Source of the DNA: Renibacterium sp043789415
GTDB taxonomy: Bacteria > Actinomycetota > Actinomycetes > Actinomycetales > Micrococcaceae
Direction of reading: 5' to 3'
Length of the DNA stretch: 64,000 nucleotides
Assembly (NCBI RefSeq): GCF_043789415.1
Contig: NZ_JBDLLW010000001.1
Coordinates: 1,488,001-1,552,000, forward strand
Part shown: one piece after another, positions 34,756 to 43,397 of the stretch
Position numbering within the stretch: position 1 is the first letter of the stretch
How the letters are laid out: each line of letters opens with the position of its first letter
The notes under the pieces: generated by a model
Databases searched by the model: none
What the model was told of the DNA's origin: nothing
Seen by the model: the letters and a program-made list of their open reading frames with translations, nothing else
Position numbers and translations under genes: made by a program

Positions 34756-35346
34756 ATGGATTTCTGGGGAGACTTACCCAGCTGGATTACCGCACTCATC
34801 GCGGGAGTAGCAGCCTGGTTCGGTTTGCGACAGTATCGAAAGGACCTTGCCGAGAACGCGATCCGCCATGAGAGGGAACGGAAGGCACAGCCGGCCAGAC
34901 TGGGGATCTGGTGGGCCCACCATATCGCCGCAGGCCAGTACCAAACCTTGGAGGAAGCGACTCAAAAGAGCAACAGTTCCCCGACCGAGTCAGCGGAAAA
35001 AATCAATCGTGACCGCGGCCTGGTCATTTCAAATTCTGCGAACATCATTTTTCACAATCTAGTTATCAAAACCACGTTTGACGGCAGGGAACTCCTCCCG
35101 GTGAGGATTCACTCGCTGCCCCCTGGTTCCTATTTCACGCCCTTTAGGCAAAAGGAGGAACGCTGCTGGGGGTGGACCCAGTCCACCGAAGTCCTGCCGG
35201 GAAACTTCACTGCCCTCACGGAAGCCCGCAAGTATCAGATCGATTCAGTGACTTTTACCGATGGCTTGGGTCAGCGGTGGAAAACGGATGGACACGGCAC
35301 CCTCAGTTTGCTTGAGGAAGAGATCCCTCCAGGCGCGGGCGCTTAG
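34756..35346 (+). CDS. Hypothetical protein with one N-terminal membrane segment
   Basis: Unrecognised protein of about 196 residues. MDFWGDLPSWITALIAGVAAWFGLRQYRKD forms one predicted membrane helix followed by a charged helix and a beta-rich cytoplasmic part (GLVISNSANIIFHNLVIKTTFDG, YFTPFRQKEERCWGW). This architecture recurs in single-pass proteins of unknown function in accessory regions. ATG 34756 is preferred over the upstream in-frame start at 34720 because the helix begins there; there is no clear RBS. Its last 44 bases overlap the tail of the convergent PucR gene. Confidence 0.6.
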   Translation: MDFWGDLPSWITALIAGVAAWFGLRQYRKDLAENAIRHERERKAQPARLGIWWAHHIAAGQYQTLEEATQKSNSSPTESAEKINRDRGLVISNSANIIFHNLVIKTTFDGRELLPVRIHSLPPGSYFTPFRQKEERCWGWTQSTEVLPGNFTALTEARKYQIDSVTFTDGLGQRWKTDGHGTLSLLEEEIPPGAGA

Positions 35347-36538
35347 CCCACCGCTGCGCTTTGAGCACACAGTGCAGTTCGAGCCTTACTGCACCGCTCA
35401 AAGGATCCGCCCCGATCATCGAACGAATTCTCAGCAAGCGGTTATAGATCGAGCTGCGGTGCACGTGGAGGTGTTCGGCGACGGACTGCACAGAGCCATC
35501 GGCGTCATACAGCGCTTCTAGGGTGGAAAGCAGTTCCCGGTTGCGATCCCCTGCGGCAAGACGACGATAGTAGATGGAGGTCTGGTTACTCCAGTACTTT
35601 CCCGCGAGAAGCTGATAGATCCCCACTGAGCGGCAGTCCACGAGTTCTCCCAAGCCGGGGTCTACTGCGGCCGCCTGGGCCGCTATCTTCGCCTGCTCAC
35701 TGGCCTCAGGAAGCATCGCAATCGAGGAGAACGGCTCGCTGATGCCGAGCAGCACTCGATGCGCCGAGCGGCCCATTCTTTTGCTCAGCTCAACTTGGTA
35801 TTGCACCAGGACCGAAGCATGATTTGCCCGCCCCACCGAATCCCGGAACAGCATAACCGCGTGAGTGCTGGTGCCCGCGCTGAAAAGGGCGGCGTCCATT
35901 CCGATCGTGGCCTGCAGCGCAGCGGAACGATGCGTCAGGGTGGCAGCCAGCGGATCATCCGCTCGCCATGGCGTACCAGCTGACACCTCAAGGGCCGAGA
36001 CCACCTGCCAAGGCCCCCGGTTCATGATCTCGCGCCAGCCGGCGATGGAGCCGAGGGCAGCTGGCTCACCACGGCATGCGGCCAGGAATTCCTGTTCCCG
36101 GCGGCGGCGCTGCTCGGATTCTGCGGTATTCGAATCCAGCAGCAGCGCGGCCAGCAAATCGAGTTGATCGCGGACCGAGGGCAATTGGCTCAGAATGGCG
36201 GTGGCGGATTCTTCATCCGCCTCCTGCTGAACCCAGAGATAGCCCACCCGGTAGCCACGCACCAGCAAGGGAACACAGACCCGGCCAAACATGCCGAGTG
36301 ATTCATTGGCCGGAATCGCTACTGGTCGTACCGCAACTGAAATACCATGAGCCAATTGCCAGGCACTGACGTCTGAAGGCACTCGCTTGCTGAGCAGAAA
36401 GTTGACCCGCACCTTATCGGCGTGCGGTTGATTAGAGCTGTAGGCGAGCAGAATGCCATCCAGATCCTCAAGCGATAAACCGCGGCCCAGAGCAAGGGCA
36501 ACCTCTTCGACCAGACCTTCGACATCGGCAGAGTGCAC
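35303..36538 (-). CDS. PucR/CdaR-family transcriptional regulator
   Basis: Regulator of 411 residues with a C-terminal PucR helix-turn-helix: LLSTLEALYDADGSVQSVAEHLHVHRSSIYNRLLRIRSMIGADPLSGAVRLELHCVL (about residues 338-394). The N-terminal and middle parts look like the GGDEF-like CdaR sensing domain, with no recognisable metabolite site. It starts with GTG. It is divergent from alanine dehydrogenase, 197 bases away, and PucR-like regulators beside ald are likely its activators, so control of alanine use is the natural inference. Confidence 0.88.
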   Translation of the reverse strand: MHSADVEGLVEEVALALGRGLSLEDLDGILLAYSSNQPHADKVRVNFLLSKRVPSDVSAWQLAHGISVAVRPVAIPANESLGMFGRVCVPLLVRGYRVGYLWVQQEADEESATAILSQLPSVRDQLDLLAALLLDSNTAESEQRRRREQEFLAACRGEPAALGSIAGWREIMNRGPWQVVSALEVSAGTPWRADDPLAATLTHRSAALQATIGMDAALFSAGTSTHAVMLFRDSVGRANHASVLVQYQVELSKRMGRSAHRVLLGISEPFSSIAMLPEASEQAKIAAQAAAVDPGLGELVDCRSVGIYQLLAGKYWSNQTSIYYRRLAAGDRNRELLSTLEALYDADGSVQSVAEHLHVHRSSIYNRLLRIRSMIGADPLSGAVRLELHCVLKAQRWAKRPRLEGSLPQAN

Positions 36539-36570
36539 GTTCCAAGACTACGTCGAAATACAACATCAGG

Positions 36571-36601
36571 CGACATTTGCCGCCTAATAGCTCGACATTT
36601 G
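36571..36601. promoter_or_regulatory. Direct repeats CGACATTTG between the PucR gene and ald
   Basis: CGACATTTG occurs at 36571-36579 and 36593-36601, 22 bases apart (two helical turns), just upstream of the PucR start and about 135 bases before ald. The first copy lies inside GGCG...CGCC arms. This is a plausible PucR binding region; no experimental consensus is known to me. Confidence 0.4.
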
Positions 36602-36735
36602 TCTCATTACTTTTGAGTAAATCACTGAAAAGTCAGGGAACAGGGCTCTTACCGCTCTCAGGCACGCTGTCTGCTGGCTCACACCGGAATTATTCTGGAG
36701 AGGTATTCCATCCAGTCCAAAAATGGAGCCCAGCC

Positions 36736-37848
36736 ATGATCATCGGCGTCCCCAAGGAAATCAAAAACAACGAATTCCGGGTGGCAATCACCGCCTCGGG
36801 TGTGCACGAATTCGTCAGTCACGGCCACACGGTCCTGATCGAGAAGGACGCCGGCACCGGCTCCTCGATCTCTGACAGCGAGTACCTCGCCGCCGGAGCG
36901 CAGATCCTCGACTCGGCCGATGAGGTCTGGTCCCGCGCGGATATGGTGATGAAGGTCAAGGAACCGATCGCGGCTGAATACCATCGCTTTCGACCGGGCC
37001 TGGTGCTCTTCACCTATCTGCACCTCGCCGCCGAGCCTGAGCTGACCGCAGAACTGGTCACGTCCGGCGTCACCGCCATCGCCTACGAAACGGTGCAGGA
37101 AGGTCGCGCGCTGCCGCTGCTGGCCCCGATGTCGGAAGTCGCTGGCCGACTGTCGGTGCAGGTCGGTGCTCAGTCACTGACCGCCCCAGCCGGTGGCCGG
37201 GGCATGCTGCTCGGTGGCGTCCCCGGAGTGCGGCCCGCCAAGGTGGTTGTCCTGGGAGCCGGGGTTGCCGGAAGCAATGCTGCTGCGATGGCTCTTGGGC
37301 TGGGTGCAGATGTCAGCATCCTGGATATCAATATCAATCGGCTTCGTGAGCTGGACGCTCTTTACCAAGGGCGTTTGAAGACCATCGCGTCGAACACCCT
37401 GGAGATCGAGAAATCACTCCTGGAGGCCGATCTGGTCATCGGTTCCGTGCTGATTCCGGGGGCTAAAGCACCCAAACTGGTCACCAACTCACTCGTGGCA
37501 CGGATGAAGCCGGGCTCCGTGCTGGTGGATATCGCCGTCGATCAGGGCGGCTGCTTCGAAGACAGCCACCCCACCACTCACGAAGACCCCACCTTCACGG
37601 TGCATCAGTCGCTGTTCTACTGCGTGGCCAATATGCCCGGCGCGGTGCCCAACACCTCGACTTATGCACTCACGAACGTCACCCTGCGCTACGCCGTCGC
37701 ACTGGCAAACCTGGGCACCAAAGCCGCTCTGGAACGGGATCCGGCCCTCGCTGAAGGCCTCAACGTCGCCGGTGGAAAGGTGACCAACCGTTCGGTGGCG
37801 CTAGCCCATGGGCTTGAACTCACAGCGGACTGGCGTTCCCTGCTCTGA
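36736..37848 (+). CDS. ald: Alanine dehydrogenase
   Basis: NAD-dependent enzyme that interconverts L-alanine and pyruvate plus ammonia, in the cytoplasm. The 370 residues match the family length. Lys75 (VKEP) and His96 (YLHLAA) correspond to the catalytic residues of the Mycobacterium enzyme; the nucleotide-binding motif is VVVLGAGVAGSNAAAMALGLGADV. MIIGVPKEIKNNEFRVAIT is the standard N terminus, so the start is 36736 although the frame is open 53 codons further upstream. Divergent PucR regulator. Confidence 0.96.
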   Translation: MIIGVPKEIKNNEFRVAITASGVHEFVSHGHTVLIEKDAGTGSSISDSEYLAAGAQILDSADEVWSRADMVMKVKEPIAAEYHRFRPGLVLFTYLHLAAEPELTAELVTSGVTAIAYETVQEGRALPLLAPMSEVAGRLSVQVGAQSLTAPAGGRGMLLGGVPGVRPAKVVVLGAGVAGSNAAAMALGLGADVSILDININRLRELDALYQGRLKTIASNTLEIEKSLLEADLVIGSVLIPGAKAPKLVTNSLVARMKPGSVLVDIAVDQGGCFEDSHPTTHEDPTFTVHQSLFYCVANMPGAVPNTSTYALTNVTLRYAVALANLGTKAALERDPALAEGLNVAGGKVTNRSVALAHGLELTADWRSLL

Positions 37849-37859
37849 GCTTCCGTGAG

Positions 37860-37952
37860 CCGAGCTTGGAACTGGGCCCAGTTCGCAGGGCCCAGGTCGC
37901 TGAGTCCAGTTCGCTGAACCCACTTCCAAGCTGAGCCCAGTTCCAGGCTCGG
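37860..37952. terminator. Long imperfect hairpin between ald and tetR
   Basis: CCGAGCTTGGAACTGGGC (37860-37877) pairs with GCCCAGTTCCAGGCTCGG (37935-37952), 18 bp with one mismatch. The interior repeats CCCAGTTCGC, CCCAGGTCGCTGA and TCCAGTTCGCTGA. It lies between convergent genes and probably terminates both; the internal repeats are unexplained. Confidence 0.6.
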
Positions 37953-37965
37953 TGCAGCGCGATCC

Positions 37966-38598
37966 TCAGCTCAGCTCAGCTTCACGATTCAGAATGCGAT
38001 CCACCAGGTATTGCCAGAATTCGTACTGCCGTTCGGCGTCGATTCCGTTGTTCCGACGCTGAAACCGCAACAGCCCGGGCTCCAGACTGGCCAGTAAGGC
38101 ATAGCAGAGCAGCTGGATGTCGACTCCTGTGCTCTCGGCGCCGGCGGCTCGCAAGAGCATCGCAAGATGCATTCGATGCAATTGCACTGCGGGGACGCCG
38201 AATCGATGTTCGGCGTCTTCCCGCGCCGCCTCCTGCAATTCTCCGGTGATGGCCACCCGGTCGATCACCGCCCGGCCATAAGCCAACAAGCGCTCACGCG
38301 GCTCAGCTCCGGGCCCCAACGGCGGAGGGCCGAACATCCATTCCCGCTGAAAAGCCTTTTCGGTGTGGTTCAGCAGTGTTTCGAGCAGTCCTGAACGGCT
38401 ACCGAAGCGACGGAAAATAGTGCCCTTACCCGTACCGGCCTGCTCCGCGAGTCGATCCATCGTCAGGGCTTCTACACCACCCTCGGCAATAATCTGCGCA
38501 GCGATCTCCAATAGCTTTTGCCGATTACGGGCAGCATCGCCCCGCTCCGCCGGATCGCCGGGTGGATTCGAAATAACCGGTAATAAAAATTTTGACAA
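37966..38598 (-). CDS. TetR-family transcriptional repressor
   Basis: Repressor of 210 residues with helix-turn-helix NRQKLLEIAAQIIAEGGVEALTMDRLAEQAGTGKGTIFRRFGSRSGLLETLL (about residues 25-76). The start is a TTG at 38598 with a GAGG 5-6 bases upstream; there is no ATG or GTG at the proper place. It is divergent from the FMN reductase gene and most likely represses it through the CGGAC-GTCCG palindrome at 38624-38637. Confidence 0.88.
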   Translation of the reverse strand: MSKFLLPVISNPPGDPAERGDAARNRQKLLEIAAQIIAEGGVEALTMDRLAEQAGTGKGTIFRRFGSRSGLLETLLNHTEKAFQREWMFGPPPLGPGAEPRERLLAYGRAVIDRVAITGELQEAAREDAEHRFGVPAVQLHRMHLAMLLRAAGAESTGVDIQLLCYALLASLEPGLLRFQRRNNGIDAERQYEFWQYLVDRILNREAELS

Positions 38599-38637
38599 AA
38601 AACCTCAACTCGGGAATATGAATCGGACTACGGTCCG
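38592..38637 (+). promoter_or_regulatory. Promoter and TetR operator of the FMN reductase gene
   Basis: TTGACA (38592-38597) and TATGAA (38617-38622), 19 bases apart, form a plausible promoter reading right. CGGACTACGGTCCG (38624-38637) lies immediately after the -10 box, over the expected transcription start, and has perfect 5-bp arms. Confidence 0.65.
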
Positions 38638-38708
38638 TTTTATCAGTGAACTGCCCGCATGGCGTGCAGTCCCCACCCCTTAAACCTAGAAAGCATCAGG
38701 TAACTATC

Positions 38709-39275
38709 ATGACTGAAAACACAGTACTCGCTCTAGTGGGCAGCCTGCGCGCTGGCTCCACCAACGGTCAGCTCGCCGAGACCGCGGCTCATCTGGCCCC
38801 GAGTGGCAGCAAAGTAGTGATCTTCGACGGCCTGGCAGATATCCCCTTCTACAATGACGATATTGACCTGCCGGGCTCAGTTCCGGCCGCTGCCCAGCGT
38901 TTGCGCGAGGCCACCCAGAACGCCGATGCTCTCTTGCTGCTGACCCCCGAACACAACGGCACGATTCCCGCCGTGCTGAAGAACGCCATCGATTGGCTGT
39001 CCCGCCCCTTCGGCGAAGGCGCCCTCAAGGGCAAGCCCACCGCCGTGATCGGTACCGCTTACGGTCAGTACGGCGGAGTGTGGGCTCATGACGACGCTCG
39101 TAAGTCGCTTAAGATCGCTGGCGCCGACGTCGTCGAAGAAGCCAAACTCTCCATTCCCGGCTCACTGGTCCGCTTCGCTGAAGTGCACCCCAAGGATGAT
39201 GCCGAGGTCTCGACGCAGGTCAGCGAAATACTGGAAACCCTGCTCGGTGCGCTGAAGGATGAGGTCGCTGCCTGA
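38709..39275 (+). CDS. NAD(P)H-dependent FMN reductase
   Basis: Cytoplasmic flavodoxin-fold reductase of 188 residues. VGSLRAGSTNGQLAE near the N terminus is the phosphate-binding loop for FMN; LLLLTPEHNGTIPAVLKNAIDWLSRP is the SsuE/ArsH-type signature. Such enzymes supply reduced flavin or reduce quinones or azo compounds. ATG 38709 is chosen; the frame is open upstream to a GTG at 38646, but that stretch is not family-like. It is controlled, by arrangement, by the divergent TetR. Confidence 0.92.
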   Translation: MTENTVLALVGSLRAGSTNGQLAETAAHLAPSGSKVVIFDGLADIPFYNDDIDLPGSVPAAAQRLREATQNADALLLLTPEHNGTIPAVLKNAIDWLSRPFGEGALKGKPTAVIGTAYGQYGGVWAHDDARKSLKIAGADVVEEAKLSIPGSLVRFAEVHPKDDAEVSTQVSEILETLLGALKDEVAA

Positions 39276-39356
39276 AGTTCAGAGCTCCTCAATCGGGCTC
39301 CCCTCTAGCTGCTGGATGTTGATAGCCTGACTTCCTCCAGAACTGCTGGGAAACTT

Positions 39357-39398
39357 AAAGAGCTGTGGCCCCGGAATTCTCCGGGGCCACAGCTCTTT
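39357..39398. terminator. Strong bidirectional terminator
   Basis: AAAGAGCTGTGGCCCCGG (39357-39374) and CCGGGGCCACAGCTCTTT (39381-39398) form a perfect 18-bp stem with a 6-base loop and T-rich ends on both strands, between the convergent FMN reductase and the peptide-binding protein genes. Confidence 0.93.
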
Positions 39399-39446
39399 GT
39401 CTTAGCCGATCAGGTATTCGCTGAATCAGCGAATCAGCCTCGAGAC

Positions 39447-41141
39447 TTACTTCTGGAAACCGACCTCAGACCAGTTCACGGTCTTGAACAAGGAAGCGCC
39501 ATAGTTGGCGAGACCCGTCCGGACGTAGAAGATCTCCGGGCCGTTGAAGGCGATACCGGGCACAAAGTACTTGGCCATGAAGTCCTTCTCAATGTCCATC
39601 GCCGTCTTATTGCGCTCAGCGTTATCAGCAATGCTGCTCACCTTGGCAATGCGGGCATCGATCTCAGCGTCACCCACTCCGAATTCACCGTTCTTGGAGT
39701 CGTAGTACTGCTTCACGCCACCAGTGGCGTCAGAGCCCATGCCGTAACCGCTCATGGTCATCTGGAAGGTGCGCTCACCGACTACTTTGCCGAAGTCGTT
39801 GCTGCCCTTCTGATCAATGCCGACATCCAGGCCAGCGTCCTGCAACTGCTTCTGCAGGGTCTGCACGGTGGCCAGAGTGGTCGGATCGTCACCGAAGTTG
39901 GTGATCTTGAAGGCGATCGTCTTACCATCCTTGACGGCCTTGCCATCGGAACCGATGGTGTAACCGGCATCGGTCAGCACCTTCTTAGCGGCATCCGCTC
40001 CAGTATCCTTGACCGGGTAGTTGTCCTGGTAATAAGGCGAGAACGGCATCAGCATCTGGGATCCGGGAGGGTTCTCATTCCAGTTCAGGCCGGCGAAACG
40101 AACCTTGGCGATTTCCTGGCGATTGACCGCGGTCAGAATAGCCTGGCGCACCTTGACATCATTCATCGGAGCAACTGCGGCGTTGATGTTCAAACCACCG
40201 CCGAACAGACGCTGTCCGGTGCGAACCTCGGAATCCGGGGTGCCCTTCAACTGGTTGAAAGAGTTGATGGTACGGCCTGAGGCGATATCGATCTCTTTGT
40301 TCTTGAAGGCCGCGATCTCTGCGGCATCTTCCATCTGGCGGAAGACGATGGAGTTCAGTACGGGCTTCTCGCCCCACCACTTGTCGTTCGGCACCAGGGA
40401 GACAGTCTTAGCCGCACTGTCGTACTTGTCCAGTTTGAACGGGCCGGCCATCCACTCCGGGTGCAGGTTGTCGACGAAGCCGTCGTTGAAGATCTTCGTA
40501 GTATTAATGGCCGGGTTCACCAGACCAGCGAAGAGATCGCTCAGCGGGTAGCTGGGGTGCTTCATCGTAACAATGACGTCCTTGGGGCTTGCACCCTGCA
40601 CAACGTTCTCGATGTTCTCCCAGGCGCCCGGGGTCACAATGTTGTTTTCCTTGATGGTGCCGCTGAGCTGCTTCCAGCTATTGATGAAAGCATCGGCGGC
40701 AATCGGAGTGCCGTTGTTCCAGATCGCCTTTTCGTTGATCTTGATGGTGATGGTCTGCTTGCCGCCATCGACCTTGGAGTCGAAGCTCTCGCAGTAGTCC
40801 TTATTGAGCGCCGGAGTGCCATCGGCTTCAGAGTTCCAGCAGCCATTGGTCGCCACATTGTTCATCGGCTGCTGAAGAGAGATGTTGTCGGTGTTGTTGC
40901 CGTTCTGGTTGAAAGGGCTGAAATCGGGGCCCAGATTACCAACCGCCAACGTGAAGGTGCCGCCCTGCTTGAGGTTATCCACCGGCTGGGTGTTCATGCT
41001 GATCAGCTTGTTGATATCGGCGCCGGCGGTCTGTGCGCCAGCGGAGGTCGGGCCGCCGGAGTTGCCTCCGCTGCCACAGGCAGTGAGCAGCAGCGCAGAA
41101 GCCACCACCATCACTCCCCCGAGTTTGATTTTGTTATTCAT
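39447..41141 (-). CDS. Peptide ABC transporter substrate-binding lipoprotein (family 5)
   Basis: Lipid-anchored oligopeptide-binding protein of 564 residues. The signal peptide ends LLLTACGSGG (Cys22). The mature part has the DppA/OppA features KAIWNNGTPIAADAFINSWKQL, then HPEWMAGPFKLDKYDSAAKTVSLVPNDKWWGEKPVLNSIVFRQM, and VRQAILTAVNRQEIAKV. It is the last gene of the leftward peptide transport operon, 90 bases after the ATPase, and ends at a strong terminator. Its start has GGAAAGG upstream. Confidence 0.93.
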   Translation of the reverse strand: MNNKIKLGGVMVVASALLLTACGSGGNSGGPTSAGAQTAGADINKLISMNTQPVDNLKQGGTFTLAVGNLGPDFSPFNQNGNNTDNISLQQPMNNVATNGCWNSEADGTPALNKDYCESFDSKVDGGKQTITIKINEKAIWNNGTPIAADAFINSWKQLSGTIKENNIVTPGAWENIENVVQGASPKDVIVTMKHPSYPLSDLFAGLVNPAINTTKIFNDGFVDNLHPEWMAGPFKLDKYDSAAKTVSLVPNDKWWGEKPVLNSIVFRQMEDAAEIAAFKNKEIDIASGRTINSFNQLKGTPDSEVRTGQRLFGGGLNINAAVAPMNDVKVRQAILTAVNRQEIAKVRFAGLNWNENPPGSQMLMPFSPYYQDNYPVKDTGADAAKKVLTDAGYTIGSDGKAVKDGKTIAFKITNFGDDPTTLATVQTLQKQLQDAGLDVGIDQKGSNDFGKVVGERTFQMTMSGYGMGSDATGGVKQYYDSKNGEFGVGDAEIDARIAKVSSIADNAERNKTAMDIEKDFMAKYFVPGIAFNGPEIFYVRTGLANYGASLFKTVNWSEVGFQK

Positions 41142-41231
41142 GGTTTTCCTTTCCAGCGGTACTCATTGGGTTCTTACTCTGAAGCCTGCCCGTCATCGCG
41201 CAAGCCAATCTGGGTGATCGGTCTGAAGAAT

Positions 41232-43397
41232 TCAGCGCACAAGCATCGCCTCATCCAGCCTGCCGTCCGGAAACAAGCAAGCATGTTCATGATCATCGGA
41301 ATGCGGACCGTCGCCAACCGCGGGAACTAGCAAAGGCATCTTTTCCTGGCACCGCTGTTGCTTCTCCTGCGGCAGCGCCGCATAGATCGGGCAACGGCTG
41401 GTGAAAACACAACCCGACGGCGCATCGAGCGGCGTCGGCAGGTCGCCTTTGAGCAGGATTCGTTCCCGCTGCCGCTCGATCTTCGGGTCCGGAATCGGGA
41501 TCGCCGAGAGCAAGGCCTTGGTATACGGGTGTTGCGGATTGTCGAAGACTTCGTCAACGTCGCCGATCTCGACGATCTTGCCGAGGTACATCACGGCGAC
41601 TCGGTTCGCAATATGACGGACCACTGACAAATCGTGCGAGACCAGCAGATAACTCAAGCCGAGTTCGGCCTTGAGTTGCTCAAGAAGGTTGATCACCCCG
41701 GCCTGCACTGAAACGTCCAGCGCGGAGACGGGTTCATCGAGGACTACCAGTTTCGGGTTGGTGGCCAGTGCGCGGGCAATGCCGATGCGCTGCCGCTGAC
41801 CGCCCGAGAACTGGTTGGGAAAGCGATTCACGTGGTCCGGTTGCAAGCCCACCAGTTCCATCAGGTTCAAAATCCGCTTTTTGATCTCGGCCTTGGCGAC
41901 GCCCTGGTTTTCCAGGGGCTCAGCGAGCGCCTCGAAAACCGTGAACCTCGGGTCGAGCGCACCCGTGGGGTCTTGGAAGACCATCTGAAGGTCTTTGCGA
42001 ACCGTGCGCCGTACATCAGCGACTCTCGCCGTCTTGTTCAGCGCCTCACCGATTCTGATCTCTCCGGGCTGGCTGCTCTTGAACTCCATGATTTCCAGCA
42101 AGGTCGTGGTCTTACCGCAACCGGATTCGCCCACCACGGCAAAGCATTCGCCTTCGCGGATATCGAAGCTGATCCCATCGACAGCCTTGACCGTGCCGAT
42201 CCGCCTTTTCAGCAGAGCACCCTTCAAAAGCGGGAAGTGCTTCCTAACGTCGGTCAGCTGAAGTACCATCTTGCGCTGGCTGCGCGGCACATTTTCCAAC
42301 ACCGACACCGGAATCTCGGGCACATCATAGACTTCATGGGCATCCGCATCGGCGCCGATCTTCTCGGTCTTAATGCAGGCCGCTTGGTGCTTGGGATCGC
42401 CGTCAACGGTCACTAAGCTCACATCGGTGGTCCGGCATTCCTCGCTGGCCAGCGGGCAGCGGGCCGCAAAAGCACAACCGGGGGGAGGCGAAATCAGATT
42501 CGGCGGAGTGCCCTTGATCGGTACCAAAGCGGATTTCGCGCTGGTGTCCACCCGGGGAATAGCTCCCAGCAAACCAATGGTGTAGGGCATTCTGGGGCGG
42601 TAGTAGATGTCCTCTGCATCACCGGTCTCGACCGAACGTCCGGCGTACATCACCATGATCTCGTCCGCGATCCCCGCCACTACGCCGAGGTCATGGGTGA
42701 TCATCACCACTGCCGCGCCGGTCTCTTCCTGAGCCACCTTGAGAACCTCAAGAACCTGCGCCTGGATCGTCACATCCAGCGCAGTGGTCGGCTCATCCGC
42801 AATCAGGACTTTGGGATCATTGGCCATCGCTATCGCGATCATCACTCGCTGCCGCATACCGCCGGAGAACTCATGGGGGAAAGCCTTGAGCCGGCTCTTC
42901 GGGCTGGGGATGCCGACCAGCCCCAGCAGCTCAATCGCGCGAGCTTCCTTGGCAGCACGGCTCATCCGCGGATTGTGGATGCTAAGGGTCTCGATAATCT
43001 GATCACCGATGGTGAACACCGGGGTCAATGAGGAGAGCGGATCCTGAAAGATCATCGATAGCTCTTTGCCTCGGAACCCCGACATCTTGCGATCGTTCAT
43101 GCCGAGCAGTTCGTGACCTCGGTAGCGGATCGAACCGGTGATTTCAGCCGTCTCGGGGAGTAAGCCCATGACCGCCATCGAGGTCACCGATTTCCCTGAT
43201 CCGGATTCGCCGACGATGCCCAGGGTACGACCCGGCCGAACATCGAAATCGATGCCGCGCACAGCGTGATTCAGGCCGTTCTCCGTGTTGAACTTGACGC
43301 TGAGGTTCCGCACCGTCAGCACGGCGTCGTCCGCTGCCGGCCTAGTGCCTGCGGCAGCATTCATATCGATCAATTCGGGTTGCAGTTCTGCCGTCAT
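41232..43397 (-). CDS. Peptide ABC transporter, fused dual ATP-binding protein (DppD-DppF)
   Basis: Cytoplasmic ATPase of 721 residues in which the two usually separate ATPases are joined. The first half has Walker A GESGSGKS near residue 63, signature FSGGMRQR, Walker B VLIADEPTTALD and a C-terminal oligopeptide-cap with cysteines (CAFAARCPLASEEC). The second half has Walker A GESGCGKTT, signature FSGGQRQR, Walker B LVVLDEPVSALD and its own cysteine cluster (CVFTSRCPIY...CQEK). The cysteine clusters resemble the iron-sulphur site described for DppD-type proteins. It overlaps the upstream permease by 4 bases. Confidence 0.95.
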   Translation of the reverse strand: MTAELQPELIDMNAAAGTRPAADDAVLTVRNLSVKFNTENGLNHAVRGIDFDVRPGRTLGIVGESGSGKSVTSMAVMGLLPETAEITGSIRYRGHELLGMNDRKMSGFRGKELSMIFQDPLSSLTPVFTIGDQIIETLSIHNPRMSRAAKEARAIELLGLVGIPSPKSRLKAFPHEFSGGMRQRVMIAIAMANDPKVLIADEPTTALDVTIQAQVLEVLKVAQEETGAAVVMITHDLGVVAGIADEIMVMYAGRSVETGDAEDIYYRPRMPYTIGLLGAIPRVDTSAKSALVPIKGTPPNLISPPPGCAFAARCPLASEECRTTDVSLVTVDGDPKHQAACIKTEKIGADADAHEVYDVPEIPVSVLENVPRSQRKMVLQLTDVRKHFPLLKGALLKRRIGTVKAVDGISFDIREGECFAVVGESGCGKTTTLLEIMEFKSSQPGEIRIGEALNKTARVADVRRTVRKDLQMVFQDPTGALDPRFTVFEALAEPLENQGVAKAEIKKRILNLMELVGLQPDHVNRFPNQFSGGQRQRIGIARALATNPKLVVLDEPVSALDVSVQAGVINLLEQLKAELGLSYLLVSHDLSVVRHIANRVAVMYLGKIVEIGDVDEVFDNPQHPYTKALLSAIPIPDPKIERQRERILLKGDLPTPLDAPSGCVFTSRCPIYAALPQEKQQRCQEKMPLLVPAVGDGPHSDDHEHACLFPDGRLDEAMLVR

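Noticed and set aside
36577..36735. N-terminal extension of alanine dehydrogenase
   Set aside because: MIIGVPKEIK at 36736 is the standard N terminus of the family; the extension is promoter DNA.
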